Assembly (NCBI RefSeq): GCF_000381545.1
Contig: NZ_KB906693.1
Coordinates: 21,657 to 85,656 of the forward strand
Length of the DNA stretch: 64,000 nucleotides
Source: Rhodonellum psychrophilum GCM71 = DSM 17998
Lineage (GTDB): Bacteria; Bacteroidota; Bacteroidia; Cytophagales; Cyclobacteriaceae
Direction of reading: 5' to 3'
Positions 54,966 through 63,355 of this stretch are shown here, one piece after another. Position 1 is the first letter of the stretch, and each line of letters starts with the position of its first letter. Position numbers and translations under genes: made by a program. Below the pieces are notes generated by a model. It searched no databases and was not told the origin of the DNA. It worked only from the letters and a program-made list of their open reading frames with translations.

Positions 54966-55046
54966 ACTTTGAGTAACTTTTTTTGGATCCAGTCCTTCTC
55001 TGAACTCACTTTCAAACATTCTTTCCAACGTTCAAGAAAATATTTA

Positions 55047-55183
55047 TACCTTTTAGGGTATACTTTAAATATATCACCAAAATTTATACCCGTAAAGGTA
55101 TATTTAAGCTTATATTTCTGTGAAATATACCCCATCAGGTATATATTTGTATCTTTACCTTAATTAACACCCGAAGGGGTATA
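55047..55183. promoter_or_regulatory. Array of four HipB-type operators
   Basis: Three perfect sites TATACC-N6-GGTATA lie at 55047-55064, 55085-55102 and 55126-55143; a fourth, imperfect site lies at 55166-55183. Start-to-start spacing is 38, 41 and 40 bp, about four helical turns, so bound dimers would lie on one face. The third overlaps the predicted -7 box, and the fourth ends 4 bp before the hipB ATG. Confidence 0.85.
55142..55149 (+). promoter_or_regulatory. Predicted -7 box of the hip operon
   Basis: TATATTTG fits TAnnTTTG. It overlaps the end of the third operator, so repressor binding there should block transcription. Confidence 0.5.
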
Positions 55184-55187
55184 GGAT

Positions 55188-55400
55188 ATGGGATTGGCAA
55201 AATTTGTCAAGGAAAAAAGAAATGCAGTGAAGCTTACCCAGCCTGAATTGGCGAGTAAAGCAGGGGTGGGCCTTCGGTTTCTCAGAGATCTGGAGCAGGG
55301 TAAGGAAACACTGAAAATGGATAAAGTGAACCAGGTATTGTCGATGTTTGGATATGAACTTGGACCAGTACCCAAATCTGAGCAAAACCATGATAAGTAG
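55188..55400 (+). CDS. hipB: HipB-type antitoxin/repressor
   Basis: The protein has 70 residues and is a Cro/C1-type helix-turn-helix: MGLAKFVKEKRNAVKLTQPE, LASKAGVGLRFLRDLEQGKE, LKMDKVNQVLSMFGYELGPV. It overlaps the next gene by 11 bp. It should bind the operator array upstream and contribute to repression and toxin control. The C-terminal tail is short (KSEQNHDK). Confidence 0.9.
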   Translation: MGLAKFVKEKRNAVKLTQPELASKAGVGLRFLRDLEQGKETLKMDKVNQVLSMFGYELGPVPKSEQNHDK

Positions 55401-55734
55401 TAGAATTGCGGATGTCTATATGCATGAGTTTTTGGCGGGGAATCTGGTACAGGACGATACGGGATACCAGTTTACCTATATACAGGAATATCTCCATAGG
55501 GAAGGGGTAGCGCCAGTTAGCCTAACGCTGCCCTTACAATCTGCGCCTTACCACTCACTTACAATGTTCCCGTTTTTCGACGGTTTGATACCGGAAGGAT
55601 GGCTGCTTGATATCGCAGAGAAAAATTGGAAACTGGATTCTCGTGACCGTATGGGCCTTTTGCTGTTTTGCTGTAAAGATACCATTGGAGCGGTCAGTGT
55701 CATCCACCAAAATGAAAACCCTGATGGTGAATAA
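55390..55734 (+). CDS. hipS: HipS-like protein (separate HipA N-terminal domain)
   Basis: The protein has 114 residues from ATG 55390. It matches the N-terminal subdomain of HipA: MISSRIADVYMHEFLAGNLV, FTYIQEYLHREGVAPVSLTL, PLQSAPYHSLTMFPFFDGLI, PEGWLLDIAEKNWKLDSRDR. In E. coli HipBST this part is a separate protein that acts as the antitoxin. Overlaps of 11 bp on each side show a coupled three-gene unit. Confidence 0.85.
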   Translation: MISSRIADVYMHEFLAGNLVQDDTGYQFTYIQEYLHREGVAPVSLTLPLQSAPYHSLTMFPFFDGLIPEGWLLDIAEKNWKLDSRDRMGLLLFCCKDTIGAVSVIHQNENPDGE

Positions 55735-56662
55735 ATGTCTGTACTGTTACCAGACTTTGGTAGAATCTGAAATTGATTTTCATCCCAGATGCAGCAGAAA
55801 GATTTTTGGAACGGTTATAGCTCCTGAGCTTCCTTACAGTGAGCAGGAGTTGGAGCCTTTGGCAAGAACTGTAATTGAAAACCACACGGCTTTGACCGGG
55901 GTTCAACCCAAGTTGTCTCTTCATATTTCCTCAGATAAAGATGGCCCAAAGCGTTTTACGATTGTAGGTTTATGGGGTGGCTATATTCTAAAACCTGCAT
56001 CCACCATCTATCCACAGCTTCCAGAAGTAGAAGACCTGACCATGCACCTGGCCGAAATAGCGAAGATTAAGGTTGTACCCCATGCCCTGATCCGGATGCA
56101 ATCGGGCAAGCTTGCCTACATCACCAAAAGGATTGACCGGACGAATAAAGGAAAGATACACATGGAAGACATGTGTCAACTGACACAACGGTTGACGGAG
56201 GACAAGTACAGAGGATCTTACGAACAAATAGCAAAAGCCATCCTTAAGTATTCCAAAGCACCCGGATTGGATCTGGTCAATTTTTATGAACAAGTCCTGT
56301 TCTGTTTCCTCACCGGCAATGCGGATATGCATCTCAAGAATTTCTCCCTGATTTACCAACCTGGTCTAGGACCTGTACTCAGCCCGGCCTATGATCTGCT
56401 CAATACGGCCATTGTCAACCCGGCGGACGAGGAGGAGCTTGCCCTCTCGCTGAACGGGAAAAAAAACAGGATCCGAAAAAGTGATTTTACGATAGCCTTT
56501 ACCTCGGCTGGTCTGGATGAAAAGCAACAGGAAAACATCTTCAATAAAATGATCAAATCGCAAAAATCTTGGCTGCAGATGATTCAAAACAGCTTTCTTA
56601 CACAGGAATTTAAAGAACTATACACCATACAATTGAGTGAAAGGATAAAAATAATCTTGTAG
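55724..56662 (+). CDS. hipT: HipT-like Ser/Thr kinase toxin (HipA C-terminal domain)
   Basis: The protein has 312 residues from ATG 55724. It starts with a Cys cluster (CLYCY...HPRC). The kinase core shows the Gly-rich loop TALTGVQPKLSL (55-66), the ATP lysine in YILKP (K90), the catalytic segment GNADMHLKNFSL (D201, N206) and the metal Asp in SPAYDLL (D224). In HipT of E. coli the loop carries a regulatory SIS motif; here the equivalent positions are Thr (TALT). HipA/HipT kinases phosphorylate aminoacyl-tRNA synthetases and halt growth. The gene is convergent with mnmE. Confidence 0.9.
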   Translation: MVNKCLYCYQTLVESEIDFHPRCSRKIFGTVIAPELPYSEQELEPLARTVIENHTALTGVQPKLSLHISSDKDGPKRFTIVGLWGGYILKPASTIYPQLPEVEDLTMHLAEIAKIKVVPHALIRMQSGKLAYITKRIDRTNKGKIHMEDMCQLTQRLTEDKYRGSYEQIAKAILKYSKAPGLDLVNFYEQVLFCFLTGNADMHLKNFSLIYQPGLGPVLSPAYDLLNTAIVNPADEEELALSLNGKKNRIRKSDFTIAFTSAGLDEKQQENIFNKMIKSQKSWLQMIQNSFLTQEFKELYTIQLSERIKIIL

Positions 56663-56728
56663 GTTTTTCCAAGAAAAACTTAGTTCAAACCTCCATTCAC
56701 CGGAATTTAAATCCTAAAGTCCGGTTGG

Positions 56729-58111
56729 TTACTTCCCGATGCAAAACTTCCTGAAAATATTCTCCAACAGATCATCCGTGGTGATCTCGCCGGTGATTTC
56801 TCCCAGGAAGTGGAGTGATCTCCGGATGTCCATCGCCAGGAAATCATTGGTAATCTGGATCTCCAAACCTTGGAGGATGTCAAGCAGGGAATCCCTGGTT
56901 TTCATCAAGGAATCGTAATGACGGATATTGGTTACGATCGTGTTTCCGGTTCTGAATTTGTCCAGATTCACCAGTTCGAGCACACGGTCTTTTAGGGCTT
57001 CCAGATTCTCTTTTTGCCCTGCAGAAATAAAAATAGTGTCGGGATAATTTGTCTTTAAAGTGCTGATTAAATTGGGATTGCCCTTATCCATCTTATTGGC
57101 AACTTTAACAAAAGGGACACCGAGATCCTCCAACTTGGCAATGTCTGTTTCGATCTCTGACAGATCCGTATCGGTCAGGTCAAAGAGGTACAAGATCAAA
57201 GAGGCAGTCTTCATTTTTTCATGCGTGCGGCTCACCCCGATGGACTCGATGATGTCCGTCGTTTCCCGCAATCCGGCCGTGTCGATAAACCTGAAAATCA
57301 CGCCACCAATGTTGATTTCATCCTCGATGAAATCACGGGTGGTGCCGGCAATTTCCGAGACGATGGCTTTTTCCTCGTTGAGCAAGGCATTGAGCAAGGT
57401 GGATTTTCCGGCATTGGGTTTTCCCGCGATCACCGTGGGTACCCCGTTTTTGATCACGTTGCCCAAGTCGAAACTTCCGATCAGCAGTTCCACCGCCCGA
57501 AGCAATTTCTCCACCAAAATGCGCAAGTCATCTCTGCTGGCAAACTCCACATCCTCTTCACCAAAATCCAGTTCCAATTCGATCATGCTGGCAAAATGGA
57601 TCAGCTCAGCACGCAGCTTTTGGATTTCCCCACTGAACCCGCCACGCATCTGATGCATCGCTGCCTGATGGGAGGTCTCGGAATCGGAGTGGATCAGGTC
57701 TGCGACGGCCTCTGCTTGGGCAAGGTCGAACTGTCCGTTCAGGAATGCCCTCTGCGTGAACTCACCGGGTTTGGCTGGCCTGGCGCCATTCCTGATCAAT
57801 AATTTGATCACCTGATTTACGATATAGGACGAACCATGCGTGGAGATTTCCACAACATTTTCCTTGGTGAAGGATTTGGGGGCAACAAAGAGGGAGACCA
57901 ATACTTCGTCGATGATCTTGTCGCCGTCCCGAATGGTTCCGAAATGGATGGTGTGGGAATCCTGCTTTTCAAGGTCCTTGCCTTTGAAAACTTTGTTCGT
58001 TAGCCGAAGGGCTTCTTTTCCTGAAAGTCGGATGACCGCGATGGCGCCAACCCCCTGCGGAGTGGCCAAGGCGACGATGGTGTCTGAATGCTCGTGAAGG
58101 GAAAAACTCAT
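56729..58111 (-). CDS. mnmE: tRNA modification GTPase MnmE
   Basis: The protein has 460 residues, standard length. N-terminal folate-binding domain: DTIVALATPQGVGAIAVIRL, then EFTQRAFLNGQFDLAQAEAV. G domain: AGKPNAGKSTLLNALLNEEK (G1), EIAGTTRDFIEDEI, DTAGLRETTDIIE (G3), NKMD (G4). The C-terminal FCIGK carries the conserved cysteine. With MnmG it modifies U34 of tRNAs in the cytoplasm. It lies 2 bp downstream of a thioredoxin-like gene. Confidence 0.97.
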   Translation of the reverse strand: MSFSLHEHSDTIVALATPQGVGAIAVIRLSGKEALRLTNKVFKGKDLEKQDSHTIHFGTIRDGDKIIDEVLVSLFVAPKSFTKENVVEISTHGSSYIVNQVIKLLIRNGARPAKPGEFTQRAFLNGQFDLAQAEAVADLIHSDSETSHQAAMHQMRGGFSGEIQKLRAELIHFASMIELELDFGEEDVEFASRDDLRILVEKLLRAVELLIGSFDLGNVIKNGVPTVIAGKPNAGKSTLLNALLNEEKAIVSEIAGTTRDFIEDEINIGGVIFRFIDTAGLRETTDIIESIGVSRTHEKMKTASLILYLFDLTDTDLSEIETDIAKLEDLGVPFVKVANKMDKGNPNLISTLKTNYPDTIFISAGQKENLEALKDRVLELVNLDKFRTGNTIVTNIRHYDSLMKTRDSLLDILQGLEIQITNDFLAMDIRRSLHFLGEITGEITTDDLLENIFRKFCIGK

Positions 58112-58113
58112 GT

Positions 58114-58563
58114 TTACTTGCTGAACTTTTGGACCAGATTATCCAGGCCTGTAAGGAAATCATCCGGCAGTCTGTAGCCGGGCATTTGGGTGATGTTTTC
58201 CATCACCGGATCCATGAGGATAAAGTTGGGAAAGGAGTTTACCCGAAAGGCGCGGGCCATGGTTTCTTCGGTGTATTCCCGGCCTTTGAAATTGAATTTT
58301 CGGCTGCTGTTTTCTGCATTGAGTTTTACAGGATAAAAGCTCTTGTTGATGTAGGCAATCACGGCAGGATTGGTGAAGGTTTCCTTGTCCATTTTTTTGC
58401 ACCAGCCGCACCAATCGGTGTAGACATCCACCAAGATCATCCTGGGATTTTCAGCGGTTTTGGCCGCGGCTTCCTCGAAGGTCAGCCAGTTGATTTTGTC
58501 TTGTGCCTGAAGGGTAAGTGCGCCCAACAGGAGAGGTATAAAAAGGAAGGATATTTTTTTCAT
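58114..58563 (-). CDS. Secreted thioredoxin-family protein
   Basis: The protein has 149 residues from ATG 58563 (MKKISFLFIPLLLGALTLQA signal peptide). The thioredoxin-like domain has VDVYTDWCGWCKKMDKETFT (CxxC active site) and VNSFPNFILMDP with the cis-Pro. It resembles the periplasmic thioredoxin/DUF255-like group of Bacteroidetes. It likely reduces or isomerises envelope disulfides. It is co-transcribed with mnmE. Confidence 0.9.
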   Translation of the reverse strand: MKKISFLFIPLLLGALTLQAQDKINWLTFEEAAAKTAENPRMILVDVYTDWCGWCKKMDKETFTNPAVIAYINKSFYPVKLNAENSSRKFNFKGREYTEETMARAFRVNSFPNFILMDPVMENITQMPGYRLPDDFLTGLDNLVQKFSK

Positions 58564-58645
58564 CGGATTTCTTGAATTACGAATTTCCATAAAGGAACGG
58601 CATTCTCCAAATCGAAGTTCGGGTAGCCGTCATTTTTTCAAAATC

Positions 58646-59308
58646 TTACTGCATGATCAAAATATTTGCAGCGACTTCTTTTGACATGAACAATGTCTTT
58701 TTGTTGTCCACCATGATTTCGATGGAGCCATCGAATTCCACTTTTTCCAGGACCTTGATCCGTGCCCCGATATAGGCGCCGACCTTGTCCAGGTATTTGA
58801 GGAATGCCGAGCTGTTGTCCTTGACCGCGACGATCTGTCCGGTGTCAAGAATGGAGAGTTCGTTGAGGGGAAGTCGGGGGCGGGCGCGGACATCTCCGTA
58901 CTCATCCGGGATGGGATCACCATGGGGATCGAACTTGGGAAACCCCAGATATTCGTCCAGTCTTTGGATCAGGATTTTGGATTTGATGTGCTGCAATTCA
59001 TCGGCAACGGCATTGACCTCGTCCCAGGAAAACTTCAATTTGTCCACCAAAAACACTTCCCAAAGATGGTGCTTTCGGATCGTCCTTAAAGCAAATTTTT
59101 TACCTTCTTCGGTGATGTGAACGCCGTAATATTTCCGGTATTCGATCACTTCTTTTTCACCGAGTTTCCGCAGCATGTCACTGACGGAGGCGGGCTTGGT
59201 TTTCATTTCCGCAGCGATGTCGTTGGTGGAAACGCCCTTCTTTCCTTCCTCGGAAAGTTGGTAGATGGCCTTTAAATAATTCTCTTCTGCGTAGGTGAGG
59301 TTTGTCAT
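58646..59308 (-). CDS. DtxR/MntR-family metal-dependent regulator
   Basis: The protein has 220 residues. An N-terminal winged helix (LTYAEENYLKAIYQLSEEGK, KGVSTNDIAAEMKTKPASVS, DMLRKLGEKEVIEYRKYYGV) precedes the metal-binding dimerisation domain (HHLWEVFLVDKLKFSWDEVN, ADELQHI, then FPKFDPHGDPIPD). An SH3/FeoA-like domain ends it. It should sense Mn(II) or Fe(II). Two TTTAG/CTAAA boxes lie 33-70 bp upstream, consistent with autoregulation. Confidence 0.93.
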   Translation of the reverse strand: MTNLTYAEENYLKAIYQLSEEGKKGVSTNDIAAEMKTKPASVSDMLRKLGEKEVIEYRKYYGVHITEEGKKFALRTIRKHHLWEVFLVDKLKFSWDEVNAVADELQHIKSKILIQRLDEYLGFPKFDPHGDPIPDEYGDVRARPRLPLNELSILDTGQIVAVKDNSSAFLKYLDKVGAYIGARIKVLEKVEFDGSIEIMVDNKKTLFMSKEVAANILIMQ

Positions 59309-59340
59309 ACGGAATAGGGTTCGATACGCAAATATAGAGA

Positions 59341-59378
59341 TTTAGACGATACTAAAAAATAGTTTTATATAGACTAAA
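59341..59378. promoter_or_regulatory. Paired DtxR/MntR-type operator boxes
   Basis: Box 1 TTTAG-ACGATA-CTAAA (59341-59356) is a perfect palindrome in its arms. Box 2 TTTTA-TATAGA-CTAAA (59363-59378) has one mismatch. Starts are 22 bp apart, two helical turns, upstream of the regulator gene. Confidence 0.65.
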
Positions 59379-59897
59379 TCGCCTGTGGATAACTCGGTTT
59401 GGGATGTGGGAATGGTTTTAGGGTTGTCTAAAAATATATTTAGCCAATAGTAATAAACCTGTTAAATACCTGTTATAAAGTATTTTGTGTTTGTATTTGT
59501 GTCTTAAAAATAGCGCTTCAAGTAAAGGTTAAAAGGTTTCCGCTGTGAAAATGGGGGTTTCCATTTAAGGCCCTGAGTGGATAACTTTTTCACTTGACGT
59601 GGATAAGTTGCTTGTGTTCAAAAATGGGTTGTTGAAAGAGAATGGCGCTTCTGGGATCCCGAAATGGGGTCCTGCTTTTTATTTTCTGTTGCGCAAAAAA
59701 TGTTGCTCAGCCGGAAGTCTTTGGAGAATGGTGGGCTTGGGTGTTCCTCTTTTTCTGCTTGCCGGCTCTTTATATATCTCCCAAAACTGAGTTCAAGCAA
59801 TCAGATCACCTGCTTGCCTTATCAGAAATAAAGCAGCCGGAAGATAAATGAAAGGAAAAAAATCATTGGGATTTTAGGGGTGAAAAATGAAGCGGAT
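59379..59897. other. Intergenic stretch between the regulator and the glycosyltransferase gene
   Basis: Short plus-strand frames at 59599-59851 overlap in different frames and have no protein-like family features, so I do not call a gene. No clear terminator was found for the minus-strand glycosyltransferase. Confidence 0.45.
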
Positions 59898-61052
59898 TTA
59901 AACTGGATTGGATGACTCCCCAATTGGGTTTTGCTCTTCGGAAAGTTTCAGGATGCGATCCAAAAACTCAGGTTCCTGGCTTTTCCACAAGACGCTTTCC
60001 GGTACGGGAGAAGTAAAAAAATCCTGCTCCAACAGCGATGAAAACCGAGCGCCCGCATGCTCGAGATCCAAAAAATCGATGGACAGACCTGCCCGGAGGG
60101 GTTGGTAAATGTCCGCCCAAATCGCGTTCGGAGGCAGCAATACCGGAACACCCAAGGCCAGACTTTCATACAATTTGCTTGGGATTTTTGGGGAAATACT
60201 GGGCAGCAAATGATAGGGCATCACTGAGAAATCAGTCCCTTTGTAGCTTTCCAAAATGGTAGAATAGGGGAGTGGGGATTCCGAAATCCGACTTTCAATC
60301 GCTGGATTTCCTGCTGTTTTCTGTTTGATTTTTTTTAAATATGAAGGCAAAGGAGCATGTCCAACAATTCTTAGTTTGGAATTTGGGAAGCCTTCCTGGA
60401 TTTTTTGGAACCAAAGAATGCCTTCCAATGTCCCATAAACTTCCGTCAATGTTCCCGAAATCAAGAAGGTCAAGCCCTTGCCCGATTCAATTTTATAGCC
60501 CAATTTCGGGACGATTCGGCCATGGAATCGGTTCTCCAACACGGTGAAATCCCGGATGTTTTTCAGCTCTTCAGTATAGCATTTCTCGGCAAAAAAGTAA
60601 TGGTCGACAAAGGGACTTGACACCGTTTCGATGGCTTTCACCAATCCGATGGAGACATGTTTTTTGATGCCCTTTTGGCTCTTGTTGTGGGCAAGATTGA
60701 GGGCATAGTTTTCCTGCAGATCGTAGATGATTTTGTACCTCAGAAAGGGTTTCAGCAGGATGGCCGGCACCATCAATTCGTAGGTGGAAAGGATCAGTAT
60801 TTGGGGTGTATCCCGCAGCAGGATCCCCATGAATTTAGCACCTACCAAAGCCCTTTTCCAGTGGGTTCTGAAATGACAAAAAAGTGGGATGAATTTTAAG
60901 TTTTCTTCATCTATTTCTTTTTTTGTTGAAAATCCTATGATGTTAATGCGGTATTTATTTGTTTCACGCAATGAAAGTCCCATACGGCAATACGCTCTGG
61001 GATCTTTAAGGGGTTTGAGGACGGAAGCGATGGCAATCTTAATCTTCTCCAT
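59898..61052 (-). CDS. Glycosyltransferase (GT4-like)
   Basis: The protein has 384 residues from ATG 61052 (MEKIKIAIASVLKPLKDPRA). The longer open frame upstream overlaps the divergent dapD gene and was rejected. The two-domain GT-B plan is seen: YELMVPAILLKPFLRYKIIY then DLQENY in the N-terminal half; LTFLISGTLTEVYGTLEGIL, KLRIVGHAPLP, then SPKIPSKLYESLALGVPVLL in the donor-binding half (E near the PSKLYESLA segment). It probably transfers a sugar to a surface glycan. The acceptor is unknown. Confidence 0.85.
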   Translation of the reverse strand: MEKIKIAIASVLKPLKDPRAYCRMGLSLRETNKYRINIIGFSTKKEIDEENLKFIPLFCHFRTHWKRALVGAKFMGILLRDTPQILILSTYELMVPAILLKPFLRYKIIYDLQENYALNLAHNKSQKGIKKHVSIGLVKAIETVSSPFVDHYFFAEKCYTEELKNIRDFTVLENRFHGRIVPKLGYKIESGKGLTFLISGTLTEVYGTLEGILWFQKIQEGFPNSKLRIVGHAPLPSYLKKIKQKTAGNPAIESRISESPLPYSTILESYKGTDFSVMPYHLLPSISPKIPSKLYESLALGVPVLLPPNAIWADIYQPLRAGLSIDFLDLEHAGARFSSLLEQDFFTSPVPESVLWKSQEPEFLDRILKLSEEQNPIGESSNPV

Positions 61053-61089
61053 CAAGGGATTTTTGAACAAAGCGAAACTAAGAAAAAAA

Positions 61090-61905
61090 ATGGATTTAAA
61101 AACGATCATCGAAAGTGCCTGGGACGACAGGGAGTTATTGAAGCAAAAAGAAGTGGTGATTGCCATCAAAACCGTCATCAGCGATTTGGATATGGGTGTC
61201 CTTAGGGTTGCCGAACCAACAGCATCCGGCGAATGGCTGGTGAACGATTGGATCAAAAAAGCCGTGATCATGTACTTCCCGATCCAGAAAATGCAGACCA
61301 TTCAGGTGGGTCCATTTGAATTCCATGACAAGATGGCCCTCAAGACCAATTATGAAAAGAAAGGCGTAAGGGTGGTTCCCCATGCCGTGGCGAGATATGG
61401 TGCCTACTTGGCCAATGGGGTGATCTTGATGCCTTCTTATGTCAATATAGGAGCCTATGTGGACAGTGGCACGATGGTTGATACCTGGGCGACGGTGGGC
61501 TCATGTGCACAGATAGGCAAAAACGTGCATTTAAGTGGTGGTGTGGGCATAGGAGGGGTGTTGGAACCTGTTCAGGCTGCTCCTGTAATCATTGAAGACG
61601 GCGCTTTTATTGGCTCCAGAGCCATCATCGTGGAAGGGGTGAGAATAGGCAAAGAGGCTGTCATCGGGGCAGGCGTTACGCTGACCGCAAGTTCCAAAAT
61701 CATCGATGTGACCGGTTCTGAACCAGTGGAATACAAAGGGTATGTCCCGGAGCGTTCTGTAGTCATTCCCGGATCCATCACCAAAGTCTTCCCTGCAGGT
61801 GAATTTCAAGTACCCTGTGCTTTGATCATCGGTCAAAGAAAAGCCTCCACCGACCTGAAAACTTCCCTGAACAATGCCTTAAGGGAAAACAATGTCGCGG
61901 TTTAA
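61090..61905 (+). CDS. dapD: 2,3,4,5-tetrahydropyridine-2,6-dicarboxylate N-succinyltransferase
   Basis: The protein has 271 residues from ATG 61090, the normal length. N-terminal helical part (ESAWDDRELLKQKEVVIAIK) and left-handed beta-helix (PSYVNIGAYVDSGTMVDTWA, TVGSCAQIGKNVHLSGGVGI, GGVLEPVQAAPVIIEDGAFI, GSRAIIVEGVRIGKEAVIGA) match DapD. It uses succinyl-CoA in the lysine/diaminopimelate pathway. It is divergent from the glycosyltransferase with only 37 bp between starts, so their promoters must overlap. Confidence 0.97.
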   Translation: MDLKTIIESAWDDRELLKQKEVVIAIKTVISDLDMGVLRVAEPTASGEWLVNDWIKKAVIMYFPIQKMQTIQVGPFEFHDKMALKTNYEKKGVRVVPHAVARYGAYLANGVILMPSYVNIGAYVDSGTMVDTWATVGSCAQIGKNVHLSGGVGIGGVLEPVQAAPVIIEDGAFIGSRAIIVEGVRIGKEAVIGAGVTLTASSKIIDVTGSEPVEYKGYVPERSVVIPGSITKVFPAGEFQVPCALIIGQRKASTDLKTSLNNALRENNVAV

Positions 61906-61927
61906 GTTTCAATAGAACAAAAGAAAA

Positions 61928-62533
61928 ATGGATTTTAAAAATTGGATTGCTGCCTTTTCAATGCTTTTGGTTGTTTCCTTCTCGGCATGTACCGGGGGAG
62001 GCGCTAAAGAGGGCGATGGTTACTTCGCGGATGGAAATTATGAAAAAGCCATAGGGGCTTATGATAAATTCCTTACCAATGATCCCAAAAACGTCAAAGT
62101 GCTCTACAATAGAGGAAGATCTTATGAGGAACTTGGGGATTTTGCCAATGCGGAGAAAGATTTCCTGAAAGCACTTGAATCAGATTCAAAAAATATTCAG
62201 GTATTGATGAGCTTGTCCAATGTGTACCAAAAGCAGAAGAACCACAGTGCGGCATTGCTTTATGCAGACTATGCTGTGGAAATACCGGGAGCTCCAGCAA
62301 TGGCTTATTTCTTAAAGGGAAGGGCTTTGCATCAGTTGGGAAACACAGATGAAGCCCTCAGGGAATACTCTGCTGCCATTAAGATGGACAAGGATTTTGG
62401 ACAGGCTTTCTATTACAGAGGTTTGTTGAAGATCGCCACCAAAAGCAAAAAATCAGGTTGTGAAGACCTCAATTTGGCGCTAAAAATGAATTTTGAAGCT
62501 GCCAAGGAAGTCATTGAAAAGTATTGCCAATAA
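61928..62533 (+). CDS. Tetratricopeptide-repeat lipoprotein
   Basis: The protein has 201 residues. Lipobox at SACTGGG (Cys21). Four to five TPR units follow: GDGYFADGNYEKAIGAYDKF, VLYNRGRSYEELGDFANAEK, IQVLMSLSNVYQKQKNHSAA, AYFLKGRALHQLGNTDEALR, QAFYYRGLL. It is a periplasmic scaffold; its partner is unknown. The gene starts 22 bp after dapD, so it is probably co-transcribed. Confidence 0.9.
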   Translation: MDFKNWIAAFSMLLVVSFSACTGGGAKEGDGYFADGNYEKAIGAYDKFLTNDPKNVKVLYNRGRSYEELGDFANAEKDFLKALESDSKNIQVLMSLSNVYQKQKNHSAALLYADYAVEIPGAPAMAYFLKGRALHQLGNTDEALREYSAAIKMDKDFGQAFYYRGLLKIATKSKKSGCEDLNLALKMNFEAAKEVIEKYCQ

Positions 62534-62562
62534 AAAAATCTCCTTTCTCAGGCTCATGAAAT

Positions 62563-62592
62563 AAAAAAAGTCCCTTTTGAGGGACTTTTTTT
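62563..62592. terminator. Bidirectional terminator
   Basis: AAAAAAAGTCCC (62563-62574) pairs with GGGACTTTTTTT (62581-62592), loop TTTTGA. It serves the TPR gene on the plus strand and the convergent zinc-finger protein on the minus strand, whose stop lies at its edge. Confidence 0.88.
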
Positions 62593-63355
62593 ATGGGTTT
62601 CCATGTGATTTTAATTTGTGAAAGAGTTGTGAAAGGTGCTGGATTTCCTTTTCCGGTTCGTGGTCACAAAGGTGATCCGATTGAAGCCTTCCCGATCCTT
62701 GGCAGGTTCTACAGGCACTCACTTCCTTTTTGCTGCCATTGCAGGTGGGGCATTCCAGCCTGCCTTTGCCAGAGCACCTGTCGCATTCAAAATATTCGAC
62801 GATGTTGAAGACATTTCTTTTGGTTACCATGCCGGATCCCACGCATCTGCTGCAGCCGATCACGCCCTTTGCTTTGCAATAATTGCATTCTTGTTCGATC
62901 TGCTTGGTTCCTTCGCAGGTGAAGCACTGCTGGTATCTATAGCCTCTCCGGTCGCAGAGTTGGCAAACCTTGATCTCGTTGAGCGGGTTTTCAAGTCTTT
63001 GTTCAAGTCTCTTTGCGGCCTCGTAATTATCCCCCTTAAAACCATTGATTTCGAGGTATTTGTTCAAAAAATTCGCACTGTTGTCAAACTGCTGGAGTTC
63101 AAAAAGGGTCTCGGCAAAATAATAGGGCATCTCGGAAGGGATAGGCAGATTGGAATCGATGATTTGCCTAAATAATCCATTGGCCTTATCGTATTCACCT
63201 TTTTCCATTTCGGATAAGGCCGTATTCATTAATCTGGAAGATCCTCCCAAAGTTGGCTGAACTTGGGCCATTCCAGTATTCAAATGTAGAATAAAAACCA
63301 ATCCGAGGAGAAGCACTATTTTTTTATGGAAATTATTGGGGCTTATTGTACGCAT
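62591..63355 (-). CDS. Secreted DnaJ zinc-finger-like protein
   Basis: The protein has 254 residues with a signal peptide (MRTISPNNFHKKIVLLLGLV, cleavage near GMAQ). A TPR-like N-terminal half (MEKGEYDKANGLFRQIIDSN, YFAETLFELQQFDNSANFLN) is followed by about 100 residues with repeated CxxC pairs as in the DnaJ cysteine-rich domain (CQLCDRRGY, CFTCEGTKQ, CNYCKAKG, CSRCVGSG, CDRCSGKG, CPTCNGSK, CRTCQGSG). It lacks a J domain. An exported zinc-finger protein is unusual; it may bind unfolded clients in the periplasm. It is convergent with the TPR lipoprotein gene. Confidence 0.88.
   Translation of the reverse strand: MRTISPNNFHKKIVLLLGLVFILHLNTGMAQVQPTLGGSSRLMNTALSEMEKGEYDKANGLFRQIIDSNLPIPSEMPYYFAETLFELQQFDNSANFLNKYLEINGFKGDNYEAAKRLEQRLENPLNEIKVCQLCDRRGYRYQQCFTCEGTKQIEQECNYCKAKGVIGCSRCVGSGMVTKRNVFNIVEYFECDRCSGKGRLECPTCNGSKKEVSACRTCQGSGRLQSDHLCDHEPEKEIQHLSQLFHKLKSHGNP

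Noticed and set aside
54966..55060. Possible coding frame (minus strand, [20 protein letters not shown]) next to the IS3 relic
   Set aside because: Only about 25 codons, in another frame from the transposase, and overlapping the first hip operator.
57060..57802. Plus-strand frames of about 190 codons antisense to mnmE
   Set aside because: mnmE is a conserved full-length gene on the minus strand.
59599..59851. Two overlapping short plus-strand frames
   Set aside because: They overlap in different frames, have no ribosome-binding site I trust and no family features.
61053..61301. N-terminal extension of the glycosyltransferase frame
   Set aside because: It would overlap dapD by more than 200 bp; the ATG at 61052 begins the conserved protein.
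62636..63175. Plus-strand frame of 179 codons
   Set aside because: Antisense of the cysteine-rich secreted protein, whose CxxC repeats and signal peptide support the minus strand.
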